Origin: a virus
Reading direction: 5' to 3' (one strand)
DNA: 44,135 nucleotides
Virus record (IMG/VR): IMGVR_UViG_3300044574_000013
Coordinates: 1-44,135 of that record
In this document: positions 37,423-44,135 of the stretch, piece by piece
Numbering within the stretch: the stretch's first letter is position 1
How the letters are laid out: every line of letters begins with the position of its first letter
Program-made: the position numbers and the translations under genes
Notes under the pieces: model-generated
Told to the model about the DNA's origin: nothing
The model's database searches: none
Seen by the model: only the letters and a program-made list of their open reading frames with translations

Positions 37423-38215
37423 GAAGAACGACCTGATTACTAAGGTCGATGCAATGCTGGGGATTATTGGTCGCGGCACCGCTGTGTGCGAAAAGCATGG
37501 AGAGCATGTGACCATCATCACCAAGCATACTGAAAAGCCAAGCGGTTGCCCGGAGTGCGCGACAGATCGTCAGAACGTACAAGACAAGATTGAACAGGCC
37601 GAGTTGTTTGCCAAAATCAAGTCTGACCGTATTGAGAAAAAACTGGGTAGCGCGCTGATTCCTAAGCGTTTCGCCGGGAAGTCATTCGACGATTACATTG
37701 CTTCCACTCCAAAACAGGAAAAGAACCTAAGCGAGTGTCGGGCCTATGCAGACAACTTTGAGGAAAACCACAAGGCCGGCCGATGCCTATTGCTGCTTGG
37801 AAAGCCTGGAACTGGTAAAACGCATCTTGCTTCGGCAATTGCATGGCAGGTTATGACTCAGACCTCCCATACGGCCGTATACCGAACGGTTGGAGGAACC
37901 CTGCAGCTCATCAAGGGCAGCTACGGGCATGACTCTGAGTACAGCGAGCAGGAAGCATACAAGGCATTCACCAGCCCTTCCCTGATGATCATTGACGAGG
38001 TTGGAGCAACAAAGCCGACTGAATTCGAACTTACCACATTGTTCGCGATCATCAACGGCCGGTACGAAGACCAGCTTCCAACCATCGTTATTTCCAACCT
38101 GCAGCCTGACGAGCTGGGATCGGTTCTTGGCGAGAGATCGGTTGACCGGCTGCGTGAAGGCGGCGGCATTGCCCTAGTGTTCAACTGGGATAGCGAGCGG
38201 AGGAATTTGAAATGA
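37412..38215 (+). CDS. DnaC-like helicase loader
   Basis: 267 residues from ATG 37412 (earlier TTG/ATG starts lie too close to the ribosome site GAGGGG). N-terminal zinc-like cluster CEKHGEHVTI ... CPECATD, then AAA+ ATPase: Walker A LLGKPGTGKTH, Walker B LMIIDEVG, and an arginine-finger region near GERSVDRLREGG. Loads the replicative helicase at the origin with the DUF1376 protein. Overlaps the upstream gene by 11 bases. Confidence 0.85.
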   Translation: MDSKKNDLITKVDAMLGIIGRGTAVCEKHGEHVTIITKHTEKPSGCPECATDRQNVQDKIEQAELFAKIKSDRIEKKLGSALIPKRFAGKSFDDYIASTPKQEKNLSECRAYADNFEENHKAGRCLLLLGKPGTGKTHLASAIAWQVMTQTSHTAVYRTVGGTLQLIKGSYGHDSEYSEQEAYKAFTSPSLMIIDEVGATKPTEFELTTLFAIINGRYEDQLPTIVISNLQPDELGSVLGERSVDRLREGGGIALVFNWDSERRNLK

Positions 38216-38352
38216 AACCAAGAATCAGGCTGTACCGAAGCGATATGACCTTCATGAAATGGACTTGTAGTTGCGGAACTCGACTATCAGGATTCGGAAG
38301 AACCCCGAAAGAGGCTTACACCTGCTGGCTAAATCAGGAAATACCGTTTTGA
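38212..38352 (+). CDS. Small zinc-like protein, 46 residues
   Basis: ATG 38212 overlaps the loader stop (ATGA). Sequence RLYRSDMTFMKWTCSCGTRL then TPKEAYTCWLNQEIPF, with three Cys, common in small phage proteins next to replication genes. Function unknown. Confidence 0.6.
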   Translation: MKPRIRLYRSDMTFMKWTCSCGTRLSGFGRTPKEAYTCWLNQEIPF

Positions 38353-38477
38353 CCAAACGCAACTGGACAATCCACATCGAAGGCCGACCACCATTCCAGA
38401 TGGTTGTCCTAGATCGAGCACTAACCCAAGCAGAGGCGCTGAGCATGCGGGGATGGTTCGCCAAATCAAGAAGCTGA
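38349..38477 (+). CDS. Small protein with TTG start, 42 residues
   Basis: TTG at 38349 overlaps the upstream stop (TTGA), with AGGA 9-10 bases upstream. Sequence TKRNWTIHIEGRPPFQMVVL, DRALTQAEALSMRGWFAKSR. An ATG start in this frame exists only at 38271, inside the previous gene. Coupled start and basic composition support it. Function unknown. Confidence 0.5.
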   Translation: MTKRNWTIHIEGRPPFQMVVLDRALTQAEALSMRGWFAKSRS

Positions 38478-38490
38478 AAGGAGCCAAGCC

Positions 38491-38640
38491 ATGAACATGC
38501 GATCCCACATCCCGCGCCCATCCCCCTGGCTGGCGCAGAAAACAAACTGCGCAGAGTGCGGGCGCAAGCGTAGCTCGGGGAATCACGCGAAGTGCAGCAA
38601 GGCGCAGCAGGATCGGTTTGCGGCGGAGAACTCGAAATGA
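38491..38640 (+). CDS. Small zinc-finger protein, 49 residues
   Basis: ATG 38491 with AGGAG upstream; ends in an ATGA overlap with NinB. Carries NCAECGRKRSSGNHAKCSKA, a C-x2-C ... H-x3-C finger, with a Pro-rich start. Small zinc proteins of this kind commonly accompany Nin genes. Confidence 0.62.
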   Translation: MNMRSHIPRPSPWLAQKTNCAECGRKRSSGNHAKCSKAQQDRFAAENSK

Positions 38641-39035
38641 GCCTGCCATCGTTCCCGCTGCGCACGGAGCAGGATCGGTCGCGGGCAATCCAGATCCTGC
38701 AAAAAGTCGACCTGACCCAAGGCATCACATGGACGATGCGCGAGGAAGTCCGCAGTGACGCGCAGAACCGCAGGATGTGGGCAATGCTGCGCGACGTGGC
38801 CAAACAGGTCGTATGGCACGGAAAGAAACTGTCTGACGAGGACTGGAAGCACGTTTTTAGCGCTTCTGTGGAGCAACAAAGGGCAGTGCCAGGGTTAGAC
38901 GGTGGATTTGTCGTGCTTGGCGTCTCAACGCGCAAGAAGAGCAAGAAGTGGTTTAACGATATGTTTGAGGTGATGGAGGCTTTCGCGGCCGAGCATCAGG
39001 TTAAATTCCAGACGGCGGATCATTGGGGGATTTGA
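38637..39035 (+). CDS. ninB: NinB recombination protein
   Basis: 132 residues from ATG 38637. Carries the NinB pattern: WTMREEVRSDAQNRRMWAML, DVAKQVVWHGKKLSDEDWKH, GGFVVLGVSTRKKSKKWFND and a C-terminal EVMEAFAAEHQVKF. Lambda NinB (Orf) is a mediator that helps load recombinase/annealing proteins on DNA. Longer upstream starts would overlap the zinc-finger gene. Confidence 0.85.
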   Translation: MSLPSFPLRTEQDRSRAIQILQKVDLTQGITWTMREEVRSDAQNRRMWAMLRDVAKQVVWHGKKLSDEDWKHVFSASVEQQRAVPGLDGGFVVLGVSTRKKSKKWFNDMFEVMEAFAAEHQVKFQTADHWGI

Positions 39036-39044
39036 GAATAGCGC

Positions 39045-39072
39045 TTTACCGATGCGCGAGAATCGGTATACT
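39045..39072 (+). promoter_or_regulatory. Promoter for RNA element 3
   Basis: TTTACC (39045-39050), 16-base spacer, TATACT (39067-39072). CCGAT/ATCGG flank the spacer as a small inverted repeat. A start about 7 bases downstream falls just before helix A of the element, giving a transcript that begins with the RNA structure. Confidence 0.68.
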
Positions 39073-39078
39073 CAGCGA

Positions 39079-39211
39079 ACGGGTGTAGTAGCCCAGAGTT
39101 TATGGATCGAGGGTAGCAAAGGTTTAAGAGTGTGCCGTTCCTGTTGGGTTGAGTTCCCCCTCGATCCAGACCCAACAGGTCTACTACCGGCATACCCTTA
39201 AGCCTTTTTTT
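39079..39211 (+). ncRNA. Structured RNA element 3 (double-pseudoknot type)
   Basis: About 133 bases from the expected start to the 7-base T-run (39205-39211). Helices: A GTAGTAG (39085-39091) with CTACTAC (39181-39187); B GGATCGAGGG (39104-39113) with CCCTCGATCC (39158-39167); C 20 positions (39118-39137 with 39188-39207; one mismatch, two G-U); D CCTGTTGGGT (39140-39149) with ACCCAACAGG (39170-39179). B' is in the D loop; A' abuts C'. So the order is A-B-C-D-B'-D'-A'-C', two pseudoknots. Own promoter and terminator-like end suggest a free RNA. Confidence 0.75.
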
Positions 39212-39225
39212 GTGGGTGATCGAAA

Positions 39226-39462
39226 ATGAGCGAATGGATTAGCGTTGACGAGCAACTGCCTAAACTAGGCGAAATGGTCTTGGCTTCGGTAGCTGTAGGA
39301 TCGGTAATGGGCCGGAGCAGCATGGTTTTTATTTCGGGAATGATGCCTTCGGCGCATGGAGCAGAAAAAGAATGGCAGATGGAATCAATTCCAAAAATAT
39401 ACACGCCATTGCGAGTTACCCACTGGATGCCGCTCCCATCACCGCCGGAGGATTCAGAATGA
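39226..39462 (+). CDS. DUF551-like protein
   Basis: 78 residues. SEWISVDEQLPKLGEMVLAS at the start and RVTHWMPLPSPPEDS at the end are the two ends of the DUF551 domain, a small module common in phage early proteins. Placed right after RNA element 3; the leader (TTTTTGTGGGT, GAAAATGA) resembles that of the 27317 gene. Function unknown. Confidence 0.78.
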   Translation: MSEWISVDEQLPKLGEMVLASVAVGSVMGRSSMVFISGMMPSAHGAEKEWQMESIPKIYTPLRVTHWMPLPSPPEDSE

Positions 39463-39812
39463 AAATCGTAGACCGCAAAACATTCTTGGCCATGCCAGAA
39501 GGCTTTGTATTCCAGAAGTTTGAGCCGATGATTTTTGGCGATATCGAAGTTAGAAATGAGGCGATTCAGCCAAGACCAGAATTCCCCGGAGATTACTACT
39601 CGACAGAGCTAACAAGTAGAACTGACTGTGATGATGATTCTGTGTTTTCTGCAATCGAAAACGGCACATCGTTCGATATGTCGTTCATTACTCAATGTCG
39701 AGATGGATTTTATGACGCGGACGAGCAATTCGCGGTATGGGAGCGCAAGGACGTAGAGGGCTTGATTGCTCGCCTACAGCGCTCGCTTGAAGAAGCATAC
39801 CCGGAGGATTAG
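39459..39812 (+). CDS. Hypothetical protein, 117 residues
   Basis: ATG 39459 overlaps the DUF551 stop (ATGA). DRKTFLAMPEGFVFQKFEPM, FPGDYYSTELTSRTDCDDDS, then acidic YDADEQFAVWERKDVEGLIA. Acidic and without a known fold. Confidence 0.58.
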   Translation: MKIVDRKTFLAMPEGFVFQKFEPMIFGDIEVRNEAIQPRPEFPGDYYSTELTSRTDCDDDSVFSAIENGTSFDMSFITQCRDGFYDADEQFAVWERKDVEGLIARLQRSLEEAYPED

Positions 39813-39814
39813 CA

Positions 39815-40495
39815 ATGAACCTCGTAACCAGCAGCGCCATCACGATGAATAGCGCACGATTGCTTTCTTTGGTGAATGAGGCTCGCCTAAGCGCTGGCGA
39901 GAAACCGGTTCGCCATAACGATTTTGTGGCCCGCTGCCGTGATGAGTTGGAAGGCGACCACTACGAAAGTTTCGTAGTGCAAAATTTGAACAACACCGAG
40001 ACTACTCATTTAAATCTGACGGCCGACCAGTGCAAGCTGGTAGCAATGCGCGAGTCGAAGTCTGTACGCCGCCAAGTGCTGGTAGCTCTAAATCAGATGG
40101 CGCCAGCCGTACCAAAGAATTTTTCCGAAGCCCTGCGACTCGCCGCAGACCAGCAGGAGCAGATTGAGCAGCAGGCCCAGCAACTGGCCATCGCCGCGCC
40201 AAAGGTTGAATTCGTCGACAAGTACGTCGAGGCAACCGGCCTCAAGGGTTTCCGTCAGGTGGCAAAGCTGCTGGCTGCCAAGGAGAACGACTTCCGCGAG
40301 TTCTTGTGCGATCACAAGATTATGTATCGGTTGGGCAGTGAGTGGGTACCGTACGCCAACCACATCGACGCCGGGCGCTTTGAGGTGAAGACCGGCGCCA
40401 GCGATACCGGCCACGCATTCAATCAAGCCAAGTTCACGCCCAAGGGTGTCACATACGTCGCCGGGCTTTGGAATAAATCAGGGGAATCGAAATGA
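39815..40495 (+). CDS. Antirepressor with Rha-like start and KilAC domain
   Basis: 226 residues, ATG 39815 with GGAGG upstream. Residues 1-100 resemble phage regulatory (Rha/antirepressor) N-domains: LVNEARLSAGEKPVRHNDFV, SFVVQNLNNTETTHLNLTAD, ESKSVRRQVLVALNQM. After a Gln-rich coil (112-124) comes KilAC: FVDKYVEATGLKGFRQVAKL, KENDFREFLCDHKIMYRLGS and FTPKGVTYVAGL. Such proteins inactivate repressors in temperate phages; here no repressor gene is visible, so it may act on a resident prophage or be a relic. Confidence 0.75.
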   Translation: MNLVTSSAITMNSARLLSLVNEARLSAGEKPVRHNDFVARCRDELEGDHYESFVVQNLNNTETTHLNLTADQCKLVAMRESKSVRRQVLVALNQMAPAVPKNFSEALRLAADQQEQIEQQAQQLAIAAPKVEFVDKYVEATGLKGFRQVAKLLAAKENDFREFLCDHKIMYRLGSEWVPYANHIDAGRFEVKTGASDTGHAFNQAKFTPKGVTYVAGLWNKSGESK

Positions 40496-41337
40496 AACTT
40501 GTAGATATTTTGGCTGCTGAGCTAAACCTATGGCCTGACTCGCTCGGTGATGCAGTGGGTCAGGCTTCAGACGGAACTCTTCATAACGAGATTGAGTCTT
40601 TAAATGATGAAGTTGTGCGGACTCGCGAAAAGTACACGATGTGCAAGAGCCTTATTAGCGATACCGTCACCCGCGCCGAATGGCAGGCCGCGGTCGATGC
40701 GCTGAATGCCTTAGAGTTCCCGCAGGAGTCTGACTGGCCAGAGGGTTCTACGCACTACACTCCTCCGCAAGGAGAGGGATTCAATGGTGTTTTTTACCTA
40801 GTCATCAACGGGGTTCCAGAAAAATGCTGGCCTCACCACGGCGGAAAAACCAAACCACATGAATACCAGTATCTTTCGACTCATGCGTGGCGGTCAGATA
40901 AAACCATAGAAAGGAAGGTCGCGCCATCTGCGGACTGGGCTAAAGGATCGCTTCCGCCAATTGGATCGGTCGTTGAATGGGATGGATGCATATTCGCCCC
41001 TGAAGAGCCGCAAGAAAAAGACCTTCATGTCGGCGATCAAGTAACGATTATCGCCCACCTGAAAGATGGCGATTTTGAGATGGCCGCCTTCACTTTCAAC
41101 CCAAAGATCCACAACTCGGCCCGAGGACCTATCTGGGTGAATCAAGGGGCATATGGGTGCTTCCGCCCCGTCCGAACCGCCGAGCAGGTAGCTGCTGAAG
41201 AGCGGGATAAGGCAGCAGAATCGCTTTACATGGCTGTGATGGATCATAAAACACAGTATTGGCCTACATTGCAGGAGCACAGAAAGGAACACTATCGCGG
41301 CCTTGTCGACGCTGGCTGGCAGAAGGTGGCGAAATGA
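40492..41337 (+). CDS. Large accessory protein related to the 32833 protein
   Basis: 281 residues, ATGA overlap with the antirepressor. Patches: LFQEV-like FPQESDWPEGSTHYTPPQGE (about 79-98), WAKGSLPPIGSVVEWDGCIF and the end RTAEQVAAEERDKAAESLYM, of the same style as the 32833 gene (IPEGATHTAPDG, KTDEQIATEKRDAA). Possibly built of several small domains by recombination. No catalytic motif seen. Confidence 0.6.
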   Translation: MKLVDILAAELNLWPDSLGDAVGQASDGTLHNEIESLNDEVVRTREKYTMCKSLISDTVTRAEWQAAVDALNALEFPQESDWPEGSTHYTPPQGEGFNGVFYLVINGVPEKCWPHHGGKTKPHEYQYLSTHAWRSDKTIERKVAPSADWAKGSLPPIGSVVEWDGCIFAPEEPQEKDLHVGDQVTIIAHLKDGDFEMAAFTFNPKIHNSARGPIWVNQGAYGCFRPVRTAEQVAAEERDKAAESLYMAVMDHKTQYWPTLQEHRKEHYRGLVDAGWQKVAK

Positions 41338-41588
41338 GCATTCCAGTAATCAAGTGGATTCCAGGCGCGCCGAAGCATCTCAAGGTCGGCATGGTGTTGA
41401 AGGCTGGCAGGGAAGTTTATCTTGTTGGGTCAACGATAATCGAAGATGAATATCTCTTTGGTAATGGCGATGAAAGATCCCTGCATATGCCAAGCGGATC
41501 ACCAATCGAAGCCCACGGCCAGCTAGTAGACGCCTACGTCCTAGAATGGCTTGGGAATGACGGGATTGTTAAGGGGGTGTCGAGATGA
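41334..41588 (+). CDS. Hypothetical protein, 84 residues
   Basis: ATG 41334 overlaps the previous stop. KWIPGAPKHLKVGMVLKAGR then EVYLVGSTIIEDEYLFGNGD; looks like a small beta-barrel (ASCH/SH3-like) but no motif allows a call. Confidence 0.55.
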   Translation: MSIPVIKWIPGAPKHLKVGMVLKAGREVYLVGSTIIEDEYLFGNGDERSLHMPSGSPIEAHGQLVDAYVLEWLGNDGIVKGVSR

Positions 41589-41785
41589 GTAAGCCAGACT
41601 GGAAGTATGCGCCTGAATGGGCTGGAGTGCTTGTTCATCAGCCCTTGGGCATAGGTCACAACTTTTCCTATGCTTGGGCGCATAGCTTCAAAGAAGGGGC
41701 TCACGCCAAGAGATGCGATTATCCAGAGTCGCAGCATTTTGGATTGCTTGTAGATTACTGGGGCTTCGTGGAATCACGCCCATGA
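41585..41785 (+). CDS. Small hypothetical protein, 66 residues
   Basis: ATGA overlaps at both ends. SKPDWKYAPEWAGVLVHQPL then HNFSYAWAHSFKEGAHAKRC; aromatic-rich. Function unknown. Confidence 0.55.
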   Translation: MSKPDWKYAPEWAGVLVHQPLGIGHNFSYAWAHSFKEGAHAKRCDYPESQHFGLLVDYWGFVESRP

Positions 41786-41961
41786 CCGACACACCAAAGG
41801 GCCGCCCTTGCGCGGCCTGCGGTTCGCCGATGAGTGATCTGTCCAGTCAATTCATGCGGATATGCTCAAACAACAAGTGCGGGCATTCTGAAAAATGGGA
41901 TTTGAACGCCGGGCAGGCGCCGTTGCTGGGCGAGTCTCGGGATAGGGGTATGCAGTTATGA
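41782..41961 (+). CDS. Small C4 zinc protein, 59 residues
   Basis: ATG 41782 overlaps the previous stop. CAACGSPMSD and CSNNKCGHSEKWDL give a C-x2-C ... C-x4-C zinc ribbon, like those of small RNA-polymerase or DNA-binding accessory proteins in phages. Function unknown. Confidence 0.62.
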   Translation: MTDTPKGRPCAACGSPMSDLSSQFMRICSNNKCGHSEKWDLNAGQAPLLGESRDRGMQL

Positions 41962-42116
41962 ACTCTTCAAAAGTATTTAAGGTTATTTCCGGTCTCCTGC
42001 TGATTGTCGCGACGACAGCATATAGCCAGACAGCAGGCCAGCTAAATGGTGCTGTGATATTTCTTGTTGCTTGCTCGATATTCCTTTCCGGGTTCTTTGC
42101 TGGCGAGGATATTTAA
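41958..42116 (+). CDS. Small membrane protein, 52 residues
   Basis: ATG 41958 overlaps the stop of the zinc gene (ATGA); its TAA overlaps the NinG ATG (TAATG). Two hydrophobic spans (VFKVISGLLLIVATTA and AVIFLVACSIFLSGFFA) with a short polar loop (YSQTAGQLNG). One of several coupled membrane peptides in this genome. Function unknown. Confidence 0.66.
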   Translation: MNSSKVFKVISGLLLIVATTAYSQTAGQLNGAVIFLVACSIFLSGFFAGEDI

Positions 42117-42694
42117 TGATCCAGAAGCCGCCGCGTCAAAAGAAATGCAGAAACCCGGCGTGCGGCCAGACCTTCACGCCTCAACGCATGGGTCAGCACG
42201 TCTGCTCGCCTGCGTGCGGCCTTGCGATCAAGGATGTTAATCAGGACAAGGCCAAGAAGGCGATTGCTCACACGGAGCGCCTGGCGCATAAAGCGGCGAA
42301 GGAGCGAATCAAATCGAAAGGCGATCACGCGAAGGAAACCCAATCAATTTTCAATGAGTGGATCAGGTTGCGCGATAAGGATTTGGAGTGCGTGAGCTGC
42401 GACAAGCCTGCGAGCTGGCGGGGTCAATGGCACGCATCTCACTTCCTCAGCGTAGGGTCGTCGCCGGAGAACCGGTTTAATCCATTGAACGCCCATAAAT
42501 CCTGCTCGGTCTGTAACGCGCATCTCAGCGGGAATATCCACGGATATTTGCCAAAGTTGATTGAGCGTATCGGGCAGGAAGCGGTGGATGTGTTGAAAGG
42601 CCCGCAAGAACCCAATCGCTACACGGTCGATGATTTGCAGGCAATCAAGAAACACTACCGGGCGCTTGTCCGGGAGATTAAAAAGCAGATGTGA
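42116..42694 (+). CDS. ninG: NinG recombination protein
   Basis: 192 residues from ATG 42116. N-terminal zinc cluster KCRNPACGQTF and VCSPACGLAI, basic coil KDKAKKAIAHTERLAHKAAK-like, then NinG core FNEWIRLRDKDLECVSCDKP, WHASHFLSVGSSPENRFNPL and NAHLSGNIHGYLPKLIERIG. NinG (Rap) family proteins are structure-specific endonucleases that resolve recombination intermediates. Last rightward gene, ending at the terminator with the lysis genes opposite. Confidence 0.88.
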   Translation: MIQKPPRQKKCRNPACGQTFTPQRMGQHVCSPACGLAIKDVNQDKAKKAIAHTERLAHKAAKERIKSKGDHAKETQSIFNEWIRLRDKDLECVSCDKPASWRGQWHASHFLSVGSSPENRFNPLNAHKSCSVCNAHLSGNIHGYLPKLIERIGQEAVDVLKGPQEPNRYTVDDLQAIKKHYRALVREIKKQM

Positions 42695-42699
42695 ATCCG

Positions 42700-42733
42700 C
42701 GCCACGTTTTTACTTTTATCGTAAATCGTGGCG
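42700..42733. terminator. Convergent hairpin terminator
   Basis: CGCCACG (42700-42706) pairs with CGTGGCG (42727-42733), extended inside by TTTAC/GTAAA. It lies between the NinG stop and the Rz stop, so it can serve both converging operons. T-runs are weak on both sides. Confidence 0.6.
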
Positions 42734-42737
42734 AGAC

Positions 42738-43196
42738 TTATTTTGATTGGGCGCTGCGCTTCTTCAGTTCGGAGCGGCAGAACTGAAGGAGTCGGTATTG
42801 CTCGGAAAGGCCACGTTCAAGGGCGAGATAAGTTCGCGTAGAAGCGGCGTCAAGTTCGGCGGCTCCGGCATCAGTTCCGCTGGCATCGGCTCCAGCGGAG
42901 GGCACACCGGCGGGACACTTTGCCTTGATGTACAGCCGCTCAGAGCCAGCAGTAACGCGGCGCTCAAGATCGTCAATTTCACGATTGGCTTTCTCCTTTT
43001 CGGAAAGGTAGGTGGCGCGGATTGATTCTGTCTCGGCGCGGGACCGGATCAGATTGGCATTGATGGCGTCCACGGCTGCGACAGTGGCGTTTGCGGACGC
43101 TATGCCAGCATCTTTAACGTCAGACTCCCAGCGCAGCCCTTGTACGTACCACGCACAACCGAACGCCACCAATGCAACGGCGGCGTACCGGATCAT
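42738..43196 (-). CDS. Rz-like inner membrane spanin
   Basis: 152 residues from ATG 43196 (ATGA overlap with the endolysin). N-terminal signal anchor (YAAVALVAFGCAWYVQGL, residues 4-21), then long helical, coiled region with Cys near the end (KAKCPAGV, LLQFCRSELKKR). Classic Rz layout: cytoplasmic tip, one membrane span, periplasmic coil that reaches the outer membrane partner. It acts in the last step of lysis. Confidence 0.82.
   Translation of the reverse strand: MIRYAAVALVAFGCAWYVQGLRWESDVKDAGIASANATVAAVDAINANLIRSRAETESIRATYLSEKEKANREIDDLERRVTAGSERLYIKAKCPAGVPSAGADASGTDAGAAELDAASTRTYLALERGLSEQYRLLQFCRSELKKRSAQSK
42764..42982 (-). CDS. Rz1-like outer membrane spanin lipoprotein (nested)
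   Basis: 72 residues in another frame wholly inside the Rz gene. GTG start at 42982 with AAGGAG upstream. Signal peptide LTILSAALLLALSGC with lipobox LSGC (Cys17), then Pro-rich mature part (SVPPVCPPLEPMPAELMPEP). This nesting of the Rz1 lipoprotein in Rz is typical of lambda-like spanin pairs. It bridges to Rz and fuses the two membranes. Confidence 0.85.
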   Translation of the reverse strand: MKLTILSAALLLALSGCTSRQSVPPVCPPLEPMPAELMPEPPNLTPLLRELISPLNVAFPSNTDSFSSAAPN

Positions 43197-43648
43197 ACGG
43201 ACAGCCCGAACTTCCACGAACCCGGCCACTTGCCTGGATGTGGTTTACCGGGCCTCCATGTGCGCGCATACATCGCCCATCCATCAGCCTCATTGGCAGG
43301 CAGCTTGCCAGAGTCAGTCCACATCAGCAGGCGGCAGAATGCAGCAGCAAGCACATCATCAGTCTCAAGGGCTTCCCACACGGAACGGCGAACGAACGGA
43401 ACGCCTCGGGCATGGCATACCGATCGGGCAAGTTCGGCGGTGGACTTATGTTCCATAACGCCTTTTACGCCGCCGCCCTCTTCAAACTGCCAATACCCTC
43501 TTGCAGGCCCATTTCCGTACTGGCGACGGACAAGGTATCCCGACTCTTGCTGGCCTATAGCGGCCTGATTTACCCGGGAAAATGAAGAGTCCATCTTGAC
43601 CGGCAGAAGCTTGTAAGATTCGTTTACAGCGTCTTTTGGATAAGACAT
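43193..43648 (-). CDS. Endolysin, transglycosylase-like
   Basis: 151 residues from ATG 43648 with GAGGA upstream. AAIGQQESGYLVRRQYGNGP (about 29-48) includes a probable catalytic Glu followed by GYWQFEEGGGVKGV; the C-terminal ADGWAMYARTWRPGKPHPGK has the Trp/Pro-rich ending of some phage muramidases. The start overlaps the preceding gene by 25 bases. No signal peptide, so a holin is needed. The exact enzyme class is inferred from the motif. Confidence 0.7.
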   Translation of the reverse strand: MSYPKDAVNESYKLLPVKMDSSFSRVNQAAIGQQESGYLVRRQYGNGPARGYWQFEEGGGVKGVMEHKSTAELARSVCHARGVPFVRRSVWEALETDDVLAAAFCRLLMWTDSGKLPANEADGWAMYARTWRPGKPHPGKWPGSWKFGLSV

Positions 43649-43896
43649 TGGCGCAGATCCTCGCGAAGGCTTTTGAGTTGCTTGTTAAGGACGCGCGAAT
43701 GACGGGCGTCAAGGTTTTTGATTGTCTCGGCATGAAGCTCCGTAATTCGGACAAGATTCTCCTGGAACTTCATGGAGGCCATCGAGTAGCCGAAGCCGAC
43801 AGCCAGGGCAATGGCAAGGCCTGCGTAGCAAAGGAACAGGCGCTGCTCCTTTGCTCTACTTTCAGGGCTGCACTTATTGGGCGATTGATCGTACAT
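43624..43896 (-). CDS. Membrane protein with coiled coil, lysis cassette
   Basis: 90 residues from ATG 43896 (AGGTGG 5 bases upstream; a GTG at 43905 is too close). Polar start YDQSPNKCSPESRAKEQ, one membrane span (about 23-40, LFLCYAGLAIALAVGFGY), then a coiled region (FQENLVRITELHAETIKNLD) with basic end. Lies between the junction-crossing protein and the endolysin; probably a holin, antiholin or holin helper. Sequence does not decide. Confidence 0.65.
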   Translation of the reverse strand: MYDQSPNKCSPESRAKEQRLFLCYAGLAIALAVGFGYSMASMKFQENLVRITELHAETIKNLDARHSRVLNKQLKSLREDLRQCLIQKTL

Positions 43897-44135
43897 TTTG
43901 ACCACCTGTCAATTTTCTGAGTTCAGTTTTCAGCTCGCTGTTTTCTTCGCGGAGTCTGGTCAGCTGATCCAGCATGATTGCGTTTTGCGCTTTCATCTCA
44001 GACTGATCAAGGATGATTTGGTTCAGCTTTGCCCGGTACTCTTCGATAGCCTGCTCTGCCTTCTCGGCGCGAGCCTGCCATCTATCGCGGTCTTCAGAGA
44101 GAATCGTCACTTGAGTGGTCTCAACCTTCTGAGAC
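43874..44135 (-). CDS. C-terminal part of the holin-like protein crossing the join
   Basis: From 44114 to 43874 the frame continues the protein begun at 119: TTQVTILSEDRDRWQARAEK, EKAEQAIEEYRAKLNQIILD and QLTRLREENSELKTELRKLT form a long heptad coiled coil; bases 44115-44135 repeat positions 1-21. A GTG at 44110 alone would give a 78-residue soluble coil with no ribosome site near it, so the full-length, 119-residue reading is preferred. The stop overlaps the next gene start by 23 bases. Confidence 0.8.
   Translation of the reverse strand, partial: SQKVETTQVTILSEDRDRWQARAEKAEQAIEEYRAKLNQIILDQSEMKAQNAIMLDQLTRLREENSELKTELRKLTGGQNVRSIAQ
44115..44135. repeat. Right copy of 21-bp terminal identity (circular join)
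   Basis: Identical to bases 1-21, see the left copy. Joining the two ends by collapsing one copy restores a continuous gene. Confidence 0.9.

Overview
The window reads as one complete tailed-phage genome of about 44.1 kb. Bases 1-21 are identical to 44115-44135 and a reading frame runs in phase through that join, so the sequence is circular (circularly permuted packaging or a circular assembly). A contractile tail sheath (DUF3383 type), tail tube, Gp138-type spike and baseplate J/W-like proteins make it a myovirus. Tail-fibre N-terminus, small accessory proteins and codon style suggest a Pseudomonas or close gammaproteobacterial host; this is an inference, not a proof. I found no integrase, partition gene or CI-type repressor, although a Cro-like regulator and a KilAC-type antirepressor remain, so it is either virulent or a descendant of temperate phages.

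Layout. (1) 22.8 kb down to 1 and on through the join to 42.7 kb, minus strand: one long late module in the order TerS, TerL, portal (with a fused 2H phosphodiesterase-like domain), Mu F-like head protein, DUF2213 protease/scaffold, cement protein, DUF2184 capsid, connectors, sheath, tube, frameshifted tail chaperone, tape measure, Dit-like hub, plug, hub-transglycosylase, spike, wedge, J-like wedge, tailspike, tail protein I-like, tail fibre, fibre chaperone, then a lysis cassette (two membrane/coiled-coil proteins, endolysin, nested Rz/Rz1). (2) 22.8-23.1 kb: terminator and two tRNA genes (Asn-GTT, Thr-TGT). (3) 23.3-36.2 kb, minus strand: early/accessory operon of mostly small genes joined by ATGA overlaps, including an Ogr/Delta-like zinc protein, a C5 DNA methyltransferase with a second long gene in another frame, a duplicated helix protein, an AT-rich HNH endonuclease, a YqaJ exonuclease with a partner protein, and many tiny membrane or zinc proteins that are easily missed. 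(4) 36.2-36.36 kb: divergent promoter/operator. (5) 36.36-42.7 kb, plus strand: Cro-like protein, DUF1376 replication protein, DnaC-like loader, NinB, small genes, antirepressor, NinG, meeting the lysis genes at a shared hairpin terminator.

The most unusual content: three unrelated-in-sequence but same-topology RNA elements (27332-27445, 31362-31506, 39079-39211), each with four helices nested as A-B-C-D-B'-D'-A'-C' (two crossing pseudoknots) and ending in a U-tract, two of them with a good promoter immediately upstream; and a roughly 760-bp stretch (27485-28259) that seems to encode two recognisable proteins in two frames of the same strand. A portal-2H fusion, a -1 frameshift site and an EF-hand at the end of the tail lysozyme are further points of interest. 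All functions are from reading motifs by eye; no searches or folding programs were run.
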